Assembly (NCBI GenBank): GCA_903876445.1
Contig: CAIQZX010000045.1
Location: 1-43,786 of the forward strand
Length of the DNA: 43,786 nt
Direction of reading: 5' to 3'
DNA from: an uncultured Pseudomonadota bacterium
GTDB taxonomy: Bacteria; Pseudomonadota; Gammaproteobacteria; Methylococcales; Methylomonadaceae
Of this stretch, positions 27,469 through 35,795 are shown piece by piece (the stretch's first letter is position 1; every line of letters begins with the position of its first letter). Below the pieces are notes generated by a model. The model ran no database searches and was not told the origin of the DNA. It worked only from the letters and a program-made list of their open reading frames with translations. The translations under genes were made by a program, and so were the position numbers.

Positions 27469-28119
27469 TTATTTGATGAGGCGTAATAATTCCGTCGTTT
27501 GCAAAAAACAATGTAACGGCTGGCAATTTTGTAATTCTGTTAAATCATGTGCGCCACTCGCTACACCAATCGACGCAATACCTGCATTCAACGCCATCTG
27601 TAAATCATGAGTTGAATCACCCACCATTAACGTCCGTTCTGGTGAAATTTCGGCGTGTGCCATAATTTCTTCCAACATCAATGGATGTGGCTTAGATTTC
27701 GTTTCATCGGCACAGCGCGTCAGGCAAAATAAGTCGCGTGTATTGGTCGCGTCTAACGCTTCATCCAATCCCTCACGAGTTTTTCCTGTGGCAACCGCTA
27801 ATTTAAAACCTGCTTGATTTAATGTTTCAAGCATTTCATAAATGCCTGAAAATAAATCATCGCGGCTAATTTTTTTCGAGAAATAAGCGGTTTCATAACG
27901 ATTTACTAAATCCAAAACTTCGTCCGCATTCGCGTCAGGAAATAAGGCTTCAATCGCACGCTCAATACTTAAACCAATCACATCTTTAGCGGCTTGATAA
28001 TCTGGCATTGCGTGGCGCGTCTCGTTGGACGCATTTTGTAAACAACGGGCAATCCAATCAATGGAATCGATTAGTGTGCCGTCCCAATCAAAAATTATTA
28101 AATCAAAGCGGTTTTTCAT
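27469..28119 (-). CDS. HAD-family phosphatase (phosphoglycolate phosphatase-like)
   Basis: A 216-residue HAD-IA hydrolase. Motif I is FDWDGTLID (nucleophile Asp11, acid Asp13), motif II VATGKTREG, motif III around Lys in DETKSKPHP, and motif IV MVGDSTHDLQMA. The cap domain is the alpha-helical C1 type. The substrate is uncertain: Gph-like or general sugar-phosphate phosphatase. It follows rluC with a 17-base overlap, the arrangement seen in many gammaproteobacteria (a RluC-linked HAD gene), so it is probably translated with rluC. Confidence 0.86.
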   Translation of the reverse strand: MKNRFDLIIFDWDGTLIDSIDWIARCLQNASNETRHAMPDYQAAKDVIGLSIERAIEALFPDANADEVLDLVNRYETAYFSKKISRDDLFSGIYEMLETLNQAGFKLAVATGKTREGLDEALDATNTRDLFCLTRCADETKSKPHPLMLEEIMAHAEISPERTLMVGDSTHDLQMALNAGIASIGVASGAHDLTELQNCQPLHCFLQTTELLRLIK

Positions 28120-29065
28120 TTGTTAGTAACAGTTGAAGTTGTGAAGGTAAAGGCGCGTTAATTTTCATGGATTCGCCCGTTGTTGGATGCGAAAACGTTA
28201 AGGTTGTCGCGTGTAAAAACATACGTTTATAGCCTTTATGTTTGAATGTTAAATTTATATCGTCACGTCCATAACGTTCATCGCCAATAATAGGATGTCC
28301 CAAATGAACCGCATGAACACGAATTTGATGTGTGCGACCTGTTTTTGGTGCGGCTTCAACCAGCGTGGAATCTTCAAAAGCGGTTAAGCGTGTAAAAACT
28401 GTTTCCGCTTCTTTGCCCGCCGCATTGATTGTCACCATGCGTTCGCCGCCTTTTGCGACATTTTTCAAAAGTGGTGCGTTAATCACTAATTTTTTCTTTT
28501 TCCATTGTCCCGCAAGCAACGCGGTATAGGTTTTGTGAATTTTATTATCTCGAAAAATTGCATGAAAAGCGCGTAATGCACTACGTTTTTTGGCAATCAC
28601 TAAACAGCCCGACGTGTCTTTGTCTAAACGATGCACAAGCTCTAAAAAATGCGCTTCAGGACGCAATAAACGTAAACCTTCGATAATGCCAGAACTAACA
28701 CCACTTCCACCATGCACGGCAAAACCTGCGGGTTTATTTACAATCAAAAAACCATCGTCTTCATACAAAATACTGTGTTGCAAGGCTTCTTTTAAATTGG
28801 TTGGAACGAAAACTTCTTCGCTACGTTCAGCGATTCTAATGGGCGGAATTCGGATAATGTCGCCTGTCATTAAGCGATAATTTACTTCGACGCGCCCTTT
28901 ATTGACGCGCACTTCGCCTTTGCGAATAATTCGATAAATTCGCGTTTTTGGCACGCCTTTTAAGCGCGTGATTAAAAAGTTATCCAATCGTTGCTCGTGA
29001 TTTTCTTCGGTGATTTCAACTAATTCAACTTTAGTTGGGAGTTGGTTATTCGATTCGTTTGTCAT
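28103..29065 (-). CDS. rluC: 23S rRNA pseudouridine synthase RluC
   Basis: A 320-residue RluA-family pseudouridine synthase; E. coli RluC has 319 residues. It has an N-terminal S4 domain (residues about 20-80, QRLDNFLITRLKGVPKTRIY) and the catalytic ELVHRLDKDTSGCLVIAKK with its Asp. It would modify U955, U2504 and U2580 of 23S rRNA. RluC is chosen over RluD because the full RluD context is at 11096-12046 and because this copy precedes the HAD phosphatase gene typical for rluC. Confidence 0.92.
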   Translation of the reverse strand: MTNESNNQLPTKVELVEITEENHEQRLDNFLITRLKGVPKTRIYRIIRKGEVRVNKGRVEVNYRLMTGDIIRIPPIRIAERSEEVFVPTNLKEALQHSILYEDDGFLIVNKPAGFAVHGGSGVSSGIIEGLRLLRPEAHFLELVHRLDKDTSGCLVIAKKRSALRAFHAIFRDNKIHKTYTALLAGQWKKKKLVINAPLLKNVAKGGERMVTINAAGKEAETVFTRLTAFEDSTLVEAAPKTGRTHQIRVHAVHLGHPIIGDERYGRDDINLTFKHKGYKRMFLHATTLTFSHPTTGESMKINAPLPSQLQLLLTNEKPL

Positions 29066-29141
29066 TTTAATCGGGAGATTTTGAAAAAATTATCATAATT
29101 TAATAAATCTGAGGGTTAATTTATGTGAGTAAGATTCAAAA

Positions 29142-29177
29142 ACGGACATCAATTTTTCGTTTAAAAACTGATGCCGT
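29142..29177 (-). terminator. Terminator after zwf
   Basis: Imperfect arms at 29142-29157 and 29163-29177 (ACGGCATCAGTTTTT against its complement with one bulge). On the minus strand the stem is followed by TTTTTGAATC. It lies just downstream of the zwf stop codon. Confidence 0.7.
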
Positions 29178-29195
29178 TATGTGTAGCTGAGAGCG

Positions 29196-30659
29196 TTACT
29201 CTTCCCAAATACGTCCATCACGCGCCAACAAAGCATCCGCTGCATTGGGTCCCCATGTTCCAGCGGGATACGGTTTTGGTGTATCACTTAAATTTGCCCA
29301 GGCGCGTTGAATTGAATCCACCCATTTCCATGCTTCCTCAGTTTCTTCGCGACTAATAAATAATGTGTTATTTCCACGCATCGATTCAAGTAACAACCGT
29401 TCATAACCACCTGAAACGTGTTTTTTGGTTTGATTTAAAAAACTCAAATCGAGTTTGTTTTTTTGTAATCGAATTGAACCATCAATGCCCGGAATTTTGT
29501 TCAATACTTCAATTTCAACGCCTTCTTTTGGCTGCAAATGAATAATCAGTTTATTGGGTGGTAAATCGTAAAAACTATCTTTGAAAATGTTGTGTGGCTG
29601 TTGTTTAAAATACACCACGATTTCCGTGCGTTTATAACTCATGCGTTTTCCCGTGCGGAGATAAAATGGCACGCCAGCCCAACGCCAATTATCAATGTCT
29701 ACACGCATTGCAACGAAACTTTCTGTCGCACTTTCTGTATTTGCGCCCTCTTCTTCCAAGTAACCCGGAACTTCTTTACCTTTGAAATACCCGCGTGCGT
29801 ATTGACCGCGCACGGTACGTTTCCCAACATTGTAGTCTGCAATTGGACGCAAGGCTTGCAACACTTTTATTTTTTCATTGTGAATACTTTGAGCTTCTAA
29901 ATTAACCGGCGGCTCCATTGCGATGAAAGTTAAAATCTGCAATAAATGGTTTTGCAACATATCACGCAATTGACCGGATTTATCAAAATAATCCCAACGC
30001 CCTTCAATGCCGACTTCTTCTGCAACCGTAATTTGGATGTGATCAATGGTGTTGTGACTCCAATTCGTGGTGAAAATAGAATTTGCGAACCGTAACGCCA
30101 GTAAATTTAAAACCGTTTCTTTACCCAAATAATGATCGATACGATAAATTTGCTCTTCGTTAAAAACGGATTGCATCGTGTCATTGATTTCTTGCGATGA
30201 TTTCAAATCGTTGCCAATCGGTTTTTCAATTACAATGCGCGAATCTTTTGCAACCAATTTTGCTTTCTGCAAACCATTACAAATACTTTTAAATAAAAAC
30301 GGTGGAATCGCTAAATAATTGATAGTGGTGCGGTTCTTTTGGTCAAGCACCTCGCCCAATTTTTTGAATTCATTCGCATCGCTAATATCCAATTGCAAAT
30401 AATCAAACCGCGCAGATAAACGTTCCCAAACATTTTGCTCCAACGGTTCATTTAAAAATTCTTCCAAACTTTTTTGAGCAATCACTGTAAAACTTTCACG
30501 AGTTTCAGGCAGTCTATCAACAGCAATAATGCGCGTTTGAGGTTCAAGCAAATTTGATTTATCTAGTTGATAAAGTGACATCATCAATTTGCGCCGTGAT
30601 AAATCGCCCAAGCCACCAAAAATAACTAAATCACAAGGTTTATATTTTTTTTCGTTCAT
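29196..30659 (-). CDS. zwf: Glucose-6-phosphate 1-dehydrogenase
   Basis: A 487-residue G6PDH; the E. coli enzyme has 491. The NADP-binding start is LVIFGGLGDLSRRKLMMSLY and the active site is YRIDHYLGKETVLNLLALR with the catalytic His. The C-terminal domain carries the RTGKRMSYKRTEIVVYF block. It catalyses glucose-6-phosphate oxidation to 6-phosphogluconolactone, making NADPH for the pentose phosphate or Entner-Doudoroff route. The usual partners pgl and edd are not adjacent. It is followed by its own terminator and appears monocistronic. Confidence 0.96.
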   Translation of the reverse strand: MNEKKYKPCDLVIFGGLGDLSRRKLMMSLYQLDKSNLLEPQTRIIAVDRLPETRESFTVIAQKSLEEFLNEPLEQNVWERLSARFDYLQLDISDANEFKKLGEVLDQKNRTTINYLAIPPFLFKSICNGLQKAKLVAKDSRIVIEKPIGNDLKSSQEINDTMQSVFNEEQIYRIDHYLGKETVLNLLALRFANSIFTTNWSHNTIDHIQITVAEEVGIEGRWDYFDKSGQLRDMLQNHLLQILTFIAMEPPVNLEAQSIHNEKIKVLQALRPIADYNVGKRTVRGQYARGYFKGKEVPGYLEEEGANTESATESFVAMRVDIDNWRWAGVPFYLRTGKRMSYKRTEIVVYFKQQPHNIFKDSFYDLPPNKLIIHLQPKEGVEIEVLNKIPGIDGSIRLQKNKLDLSFLNQTKKHVSGGYERLLLESMRGNNTLFISREETEEAWKWVDSIQRAWANLSDTPKPYPAGTWGPNAADALLARDGRIWEE

Positions 30660-30836
30660 AATTGTTTTAATTTTTTAGAGTGAAAGAAAGAAAGCATCTA
30701 ACAACGTCTTAACGTGTTGCAGATGATGCGTTATTATCGCAGAATTTACTGGTTCTGACAGTGCTAACGTGGCACAGTGCAGCAATGATTGCTATTATTC
30801 ACACATAAAGTGAAATCAAAATAAAGCCAACTCTTC
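30660..30836. promoter_or_regulatory. Divergent control region between zwf and the signalling cluster
   Basis: This 177-base spacer must carry promoters for both zwf and the kinase cluster. It holds two palindromes: AGCAAT-G-ATTGCT at 30781-30793 and TTCAC-N7-GTGAA at 30798-30814. The second lies about 25 bases before the kinase ATG. Whether they bind a regulator is unknown. Confidence 0.45.
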
Positions 30837-33047
30837 ATGAATAAATTTGCAGTTCAAAACAGAACATACTTTTTTAGTAAAAAAAACAAAGTTAGAAAAA
30901 AATATACCGTTACGTCTATAACCTACGCTCTTTGTGGCTTAACACTTTTTGGAACATTACTTTTAAGCATCGTGACATCCCTTCAAGTTGAACGATTTTT
31001 ACATGAACAATTACGCCTTAGAATTTCCGATGTCGTCATGATGATGGCACAAAGAATAGATGGTGATTTGCATGGTCAAATTCATACAATTGACGACACA
31101 AAAAGCGAAGCATTCATTAAGTTGAAAAACGATTTATGGAATATGCGGGAACACGGTACTGAAATCGCTAATGCCTATACTATGCGAAGAAAAGAAAATG
31201 GCGAGTTAGTGTTTATCGTCGATAGTTCAGCAAAAGATCAAAATGCGATTGGTGATGTTTATCCTGCTGAATTCACCACCGAAACACTCGTTAAAGCCAT
31301 GAATGCTACACCAGAAACACTTGTAAACTATTACGTTGAACCTGAAATTGATAGTGACAGCTGGGGAACATGGTTATCAGCTTACGCGCCGATTATGACA
31401 AAAGATGGAAAACTTGACGGTATTGTTGGCGTTGATATTTCTGCAGATAGCATTCAGAAACAAAAACTTGAATGTATTTTTACTATTTTTTTAGCAGCTA
31501 TTGTTATCTTTCTTATTACATTGCCTTTTTTATTTCGGTTAATGAATTTTATTCGCGCCATGACGTTAGAATTAGAACAGTCGAATCATGATTTTCGCGT
31601 TTTATTGGATAATTCCGGCGAAGGTTTTTTATCTTTTGGCAGAAATCTAATAATTGAAAATCAATACAGTAAGGCTTGTGAAACCATGTTAGGCGAATCA
31701 CCTGCTGGAAAAGAAGTAACAACGGTCTTTTTTCGTGACGATAAAACGAAAATTGATTTATTCCATTCCATTATTGCCTCGGTATTAGAAGAAAAAGATG
31801 AGTTTGTATTGGAAAATATGCTGTCGTTATTACCAACAGAAATTCAACATGAAGGAAGAGTTTTAAAAACTGAATATAAACTTGTTCAATCTCAAAAATT
31901 TATCGTCGTTTTAAAAGATATTACTCAAGAGCGGCACGTTACGGAAATGTTAAACAAAGAGCGTCTACAGCTTCAATTGATTGTTGTTGCCGTATCTGAT
32001 AATCGTAATTTTTTTGATGTTGTGAATGCGTTTCGGGAGCTATTAACACAAATACCCAAAATGCTAAATTCAACACTAGCACCTCACACAATCGTTAAAG
32101 AGCTTTATCTTGAAATTCATACGCTGAAAGGAATGCTAAATCAATTCAGTTTTCCAAATACGCCGAAAATCTTACATGAAATAGAAAGTGATTTATCTGA
32201 ATTACGTTTACTTGACGATGCTGAAACTACGACTAAAAAAATCGCAACACATATTTCAGTAAAAGCCTTACAAATCGCTTTTGATAAAGATATTGCTATT
32301 ATTACCGATAAGTTAGGCGTTAATTTCATGGCAAATGGTGAAAATATCGTATTGACTTATTATCAGGCTCGAAAACTCGAAAAACTGGCCACACAACTCT
32401 TACGCGGTGAATCAATTGATGTTTCCGTAGAAAATATCCGCAATCTTCTGGAAGAAATTAGTAAATTACGCCAAGTAACGTTTGAAGACGTGCTACTTGG
32501 TTTTGATAGTCTAGTGCAAAAAACGGCAGAAAGAATGGAAAAAGAAGTCGCACCACTTATCGTAAAAGGTGGTTCTGATATTTGGATTGATCCACACGCT
32601 TATCAGTCATTCTTACGTTCGTTAGCGCATATTTTTCGTAATTCCGTGGCGCATGGAATTGAGTCTCCAGAAACACGCTGGGAATTAGAAAAATATGAAG
32701 TTGGTAGAATTACTTGCTATGTAGACGTAGTTGATAACCAAATTCAATTAACCATTTCGGATGATGGCGCGGGTATCAATCTTAATGCGTTGCGTAAAAA
32801 AGTTGTAAATAATGGACTGTACACTACCGAGGAAGTGAGTAAATTTTCTGATGACGACGTAACAGAATTTATTTTCATGGATAATATCAGTACACTAGAT
32901 GACGTGACAGACATAGCCGGAAGAGGCGTTGGACTTGCGGCAGTGAAGAATGAAGTTAAAAACATGGGTGGTCAAATAGTTGTCAAGACAATTGCTAAAA
33001 AAGGAACTCAGTTTATTTTCACTTTGCCATTACCTGAAAAATTTTAA
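30837..33047 (+). CDS. Membrane CheA-like hybrid sensor: periplasmic domain, PAS-like, Hpt and HATPase
   Basis: A 736-residue sensor kinase. It has TM1 at about residues 27-50, an extracytoplasmic sensor of about 160 residues, TM2 at about 212-236, a PAS-like domain at about 250-370, and an Hpt domain with phospho-acceptor His428 in EIHTLKGML. A CheA-type catalytic ATPase follows at about 580-734, with the N-box around Asn602 (HIFRNSVAHGIE), DDGAGIN and GRGVGLAAV. Unlike CheA, the Hpt is internal and there is no CheW-like domain, so coupling to receptors is not expected; the protein senses by itself. The sensor domain is a close paralogue of the one in the cyclase encoded at 34037-35749. It is first in a cluster with CheX-like and CheY-like genes. 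Confidence 0.88.
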   Translation: MNKFAVQNRTYFFSKKNKVRKKYTVTSITYALCGLTLFGTLLLSIVTSLQVERFLHEQLRLRISDVVMMMAQRIDGDLHGQIHTIDDTKSEAFIKLKNDLWNMREHGTEIANAYTMRRKENGELVFIVDSSAKDQNAIGDVYPAEFTTETLVKAMNATPETLVNYYVEPEIDSDSWGTWLSAYAPIMTKDGKLDGIVGVDISADSIQKQKLECIFTIFLAAIVIFLITLPFLFRLMNFIRAMTLELEQSNHDFRVLLDNSGEGFLSFGRNLIIENQYSKACETMLGESPAGKEVTTVFFRDDKTKIDLFHSIIASVLEEKDEFVLENMLSLLPTEIQHEGRVLKTEYKLVQSQKFIVVLKDITQERHVTEMLNKERLQLQLIVVAVSDNRNFFDVVNAFRELLTQIPKMLNSTLAPHTIVKELYLEIHTLKGMLNQFSFPNTPKILHEIESDLSELRLLDDAETTTKKIATHISVKALQIAFDKDIAIITDKLGVNFMANGENIVLTYYQARKLEKLATQLLRGESIDVSVENIRNLLEEISKLRQVTFEDVLLGFDSLVQKTAERMEKEVAPLIVKGGSDIWIDPHAYQSFLRSLAHIFRNSVAHGIESPETRWELEKYEVGRITCYVDVVDNQIQLTISDDGAGINLNALRKKVVNNGLYTTEEVSKFSDDDVTEFIFMDNISTLDDVTDIAGRGVGLAAVKNEVKNMGGQIVVKTIAKKGTQFIFTLPLPEKF

Positions 33048-33059
33048 GCTGGAACGAAA

Positions 33060-33572
33060 ATGATTATTGATGTAATGGAATCTGTTACAAAAAGAACTTG
33101 CACCTATCTCGAAAGTGAGTTCAAAATTAACGCAATCAAAAATAACAGTGAAAGTGGGAAATTGGAATCGATTGCGTTACTAGATATGACAACGTTAATT
33201 GTAGTGAGTACTGCAAACGTTAATTTGTTGGTTATTTTCAGCTTTGAGAAACCCTTAATTAACTGGATTTTTCATGAAATGACAGATGGCTTGGGCATTA
33301 AAGATTATGAGATTGATCGATACCGAAAGGCTGCGGCAGGTGACGTTATTAACACTGTTTTGGGCAATTCAACAATAGATTTAGAAGGTTCGGAAAAAAA
33401 AGAAATTCATATTACGCCGCAGAAAATTTTGGATAATGTAAAAACAATTCAAGAAATGGGATATAGCATGTTTTACGCGCAGCATTTAGATACACCATTA
33501 GGTAAAATGACGATTTTTTTCGTCGGTTCGGACGAACTTTTTAGTAAAAATTTTTGTGTGGTAAATTGGTAA
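33060..33572 (+). CDS. CheX-like chemotaxis-phosphatase family protein
   Basis: A 170-residue single-domain protein resembling the CheX/CheC family, which dephosphorylates CheY-type receivers. The family helix motif is recognisable as AAAGDVINTVLGNSTIDL, followed by the ITPQKIL strand start. The canonical E-x-x-N spacing is not exact here: Asp-x-x-Asn appears instead of Glu-x-x-Asn, so catalytic activity is uncertain. It lies 13 bases after the kinase gene and four bases before the response regulator gene, which strongly suggests it acts on that regulator. It could also be a CheX-fold adaptor. Confidence 0.72.
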   Translation: MIIDVMESVTKRTCTYLESEFKINAIKNNSESGKLESIALLDMTTLIVVSTANVNLLVIFSFEKPLINWIFHEMTDGLGIKDYEIDRYRKAAAGDVINTVLGNSTIDLEGSEKKEIHITPQKILDNVKTIQEMGYSMFYAQHLDTPLGKMTIFFVGSDELFSKNFCVVNW

Positions 33573-33576
33573 TACA

Positions 33577-33990
33577 ATGGATAATTCAGATGTTTTAAAA
33601 GTTATGGTGGTAGATGATTCACCGATTATAGTAAAAAAATTAACTGTCCTTTTAGAAACATTAGGTTATAAAGTTATTCAATCCGCTGAAAATGGTAAAG
33701 ATGCTGTTGAGATTTATAAACGTTTACAGTTAATAGATTTTAAGCCTGACGTGATAACGATGGATATTACGATGCCGGAAATGGATGGGATTGAAGCAAC
33801 ACGAACTATAATGAACGAATTTCCCGATACAAAAATTGTAATGGTTACATCGCATGGACAAGAAGCAATGGTATTAAACGCACTAAAAGCAGGTGCAAAA
33901 GGTTATGTGTTAAAACCTTTTGACCAGCAAAAGGTCTATGAAACCATCCAAAAAGCGTGTAAAAGAAAAGTTCAATTACAATTTGGTTGA
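33577..33990 (+). CDS. CheY-like single-domain response regulator
   Basis: A 137-residue receiver domain only. The acidic pocket is Asp13-Asp14 (VVDDSP), the phospho-acceptor is Asp63 in ITMDITMPEMDG, and the conserved Thr/Ser (MVTSHG) and Lys (VLKPFD) are present. There is no DNA-binding or enzymatic output domain, so it must act by protein contact, as CheY does, or as a shuttle in a phosphorelay. The likely donor is His428 of the kinase encoded two genes upstream, and the likely phosphatase is the CheX-like protein. Its output target is unknown; the adjacent cyclase is a candidate. Confidence 0.92.
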   Translation: MDNSDVLKVMVVDDSPIIVKKLTVLLETLGYKVIQSAENGKDAVEIYKRLQLIDFKPDVITMDITMPEMDGIEATRTIMNEFPDTKIVMVTSHGQEAMVLNALKAGAKGYVLKPFDQQKVYETIQKACKRKVQLQFG

Positions 33991-34036
33991 TGGTTTTTTT
34001 GTAACAATTTTTTGATATTCCTTTAAGAGAGGCGCG

Positions 34037-35749
34037 ATGAAAAATCTTAGTGAAAATGAAAATAAAAAAATGCCTAGAAAATACACACTTAAATTTACGT
34101 TAATTTCAGCATTTTGCGGATTGTCGTTATTTGGAGCTGTAATTTTAACGGTCGTAACGTTGTACGAATCGAACAGTTTTATTCGAGAACAATTACGACT
34201 TCGGCTTACAGATGTAATCAGTACGATGGCATACCAAATTGATGGTGATCTTCACAGCCAAATAAAAACGGTTGCCGACGAAAAAGGCGAGCCGTTTCTT
34301 AAATTGAAAAGTGATTTGCAAACCATGCGTCACCGTGGAACAGGTATTACGAATGCGTATACACTACGAAAATTAGATAATGGCGACATCATCTTAGTCG
34401 TCGATGGCTCGAAAGAAATTAAAAATGTCACGGGTGATGTTTACCCGCCGAAAGCGGTAACTCAAACGCTTTTGAATACATTTAATGCTACAAAAGAAAA
34501 TCAATTCGGGACAATCTACACAGAACCTGAAATTTATGAAAATCCTCAAGGTGTTTGGTTATCCGCTTATGCGCCAATTTTCACAACAGATGGGAAACTT
34601 GATGGTGTTGTAGCTATTGACGTGTCTGCTGAAAGCATACGAGATCATGAATTAGAATATATTATAATGATGGTTTCTGTGTCAGTTGCAGTGATGCTTT
34701 TCATACTACCTTTAGCGTTTGTGACGGCGAATCGAATTCGTCTTCCTTTGGCGCAATTAACTTCTGAAATGGAAAAAATTGGGAAGTTCGAGCTAGAAAG
34801 TAAAGTGGATATTGTTTCGCGTGTTAGCGAAATCAACAGTATGAGTCACCAGCTTGAAGGTATGAAAAAAGGACTTCGTTCCTTCAAAAAATATGTTCCT
34901 GCTACGTTAGTACAAGAATTGATTCAGCTAGGTTCGGACGCGCAATTAGGTGGCGAGAAAAAGGATTTAACGATTTTCTTTTCCGATATAGCTAATTTCA
35001 CAGGAATTTCTGAAAAACTAGATCCAGAAAGATTAGTGGGTTTCTTAGGTGAATATCTCGACGTGATGAATGTTAGCTTGTTGAAAAATCAAGCGACAGT
35101 AGATAAATACATCGGTGATGCGGTGATGGCATTTTGGGGCGCACCTCGGAATGTTGAAAATATGGCGATTAGAAGTTGTTATGCCGCGCTAGAATGTCAA
35201 CGAAATGTTCAACTTCTTGGTCAAAAATGGAAAGCGGAAGGCTTAGATTTCGATTTCTATACTCGAATTGGTATTCATACCGGTGAAGTGATTGTTGGAA
35301 ATATCGGTTCTGATACCCGAATGAACTACACCGTTATTGGTGATAATGTGAATTTGGCAAGCCGTATTGAATCAATCAATAAATTTTATGGCACCGCAAC
35401 GTTAATAAGTGAATCTACCTATCTTCAAGCAAAAAGTGAAGGCTTCGTAACGCGCTTAGTTGACCGCGCTGTTTTAGTTGGCAAAGCAACCCCCGTTAGA
35501 CTTTATGAATTAGTTGGAATTAAGGGCGAAGTTGATGATAAAAAGTTGAAGCAGATTGAACTTTATGAAAACGCTTTTGATTTGTACAGCCAAAAACAAT
35601 TTGCTGAAGCGATTGTTTTACTTGAACAGTTAACATCAGAATCACCTTCAAATCTTGCAGCGACGAAATTACTTGATCGTTGCCAACGTTACATCGTCAC
35701 ACCACCTGCCGATAATTGGCAAGGTGAATACGTTTTAGCGAGTAAATAA
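34037..35749 (+). CDS. Membrane class III adenylate cyclase with periplasmic sensor
   Basis: A 570-residue sensor cyclase. It has TM1 at about residues 18-42, an extracytoplasmic sensor at 43-205, TM2 at about 208-230, a HAMP-like segment at about 230-285, and the cyclase domain at about 300-480. Metal-binding Asp317 (FFSDIANFT) and Asp361 (DKYIGDAVMAFWG) are present. Lys357 and the Thr of YTVIGDNVNLASR are the adenine-specifying positions, so cAMP is expected over cGMP; the transition-state Asn and Arg follow in NLASR. The C-terminal 70 residues look like a TPR-type helix pair (QKQFAEAIVLLEQL). GAGAGG lies ahead of the ATG. The sensor half is paralogous to that of the upstream kinase. Confidence 0.92.
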   Translation: MKNLSENENKKMPRKYTLKFTLISAFCGLSLFGAVILTVVTLYESNSFIREQLRLRLTDVISTMAYQIDGDLHSQIKTVADEKGEPFLKLKSDLQTMRHRGTGITNAYTLRKLDNGDIILVVDGSKEIKNVTGDVYPPKAVTQTLLNTFNATKENQFGTIYTEPEIYENPQGVWLSAYAPIFTTDGKLDGVVAIDVSAESIRDHELEYIIMMVSVSVAVMLFILPLAFVTANRIRLPLAQLTSEMEKIGKFELESKVDIVSRVSEINSMSHQLEGMKKGLRSFKKYVPATLVQELIQLGSDAQLGGEKKDLTIFFSDIANFTGISEKLDPERLVGFLGEYLDVMNVSLLKNQATVDKYIGDAVMAFWGAPRNVENMAIRSCYAALECQRNVQLLGQKWKAEGLDFDFYTRIGIHTGEVIVGNIGSDTRMNYTVIGDNVNLASRIESINKFYGTATLISESTYLQAKSEGFVTRLVDRAVLVGKATPVRLYELVGIKGEVDDKKLKQIELYENAFDLYSQKQFAEAIVLLEQLTSESPSNLAATKLLDRCQRYIVTPPADNWQGEYVLASK

Positions 35750-35759
35750 AATTTGTTTT

Positions 35760-35785
35760 TAGGTCGGAGAAAACTCTCCGACCTA
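35760..35785. repeat. Perfect 11-bp inverted repeat between convergent genes
   Basis: The arms TAGGTCGGAGA (35760-35770) and TCTCCGACCTA (35775-35785) surround an AAAC loop. It lies between the convergent cyclase and porin genes. Neither strand has a T-run after the stem, so it is either an unusual terminator or a REP-like repeat. Confidence 0.7.
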
Positions 35786-35795
35786 CTCCAAAAAA

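Noticed and set aside
35760-35785. Classical rho-independent terminator between cyclase and porin genes
   Set aside because: The stem is excellent but neither strand has a T-run after it, so it was recorded as an inverted repeat instead.
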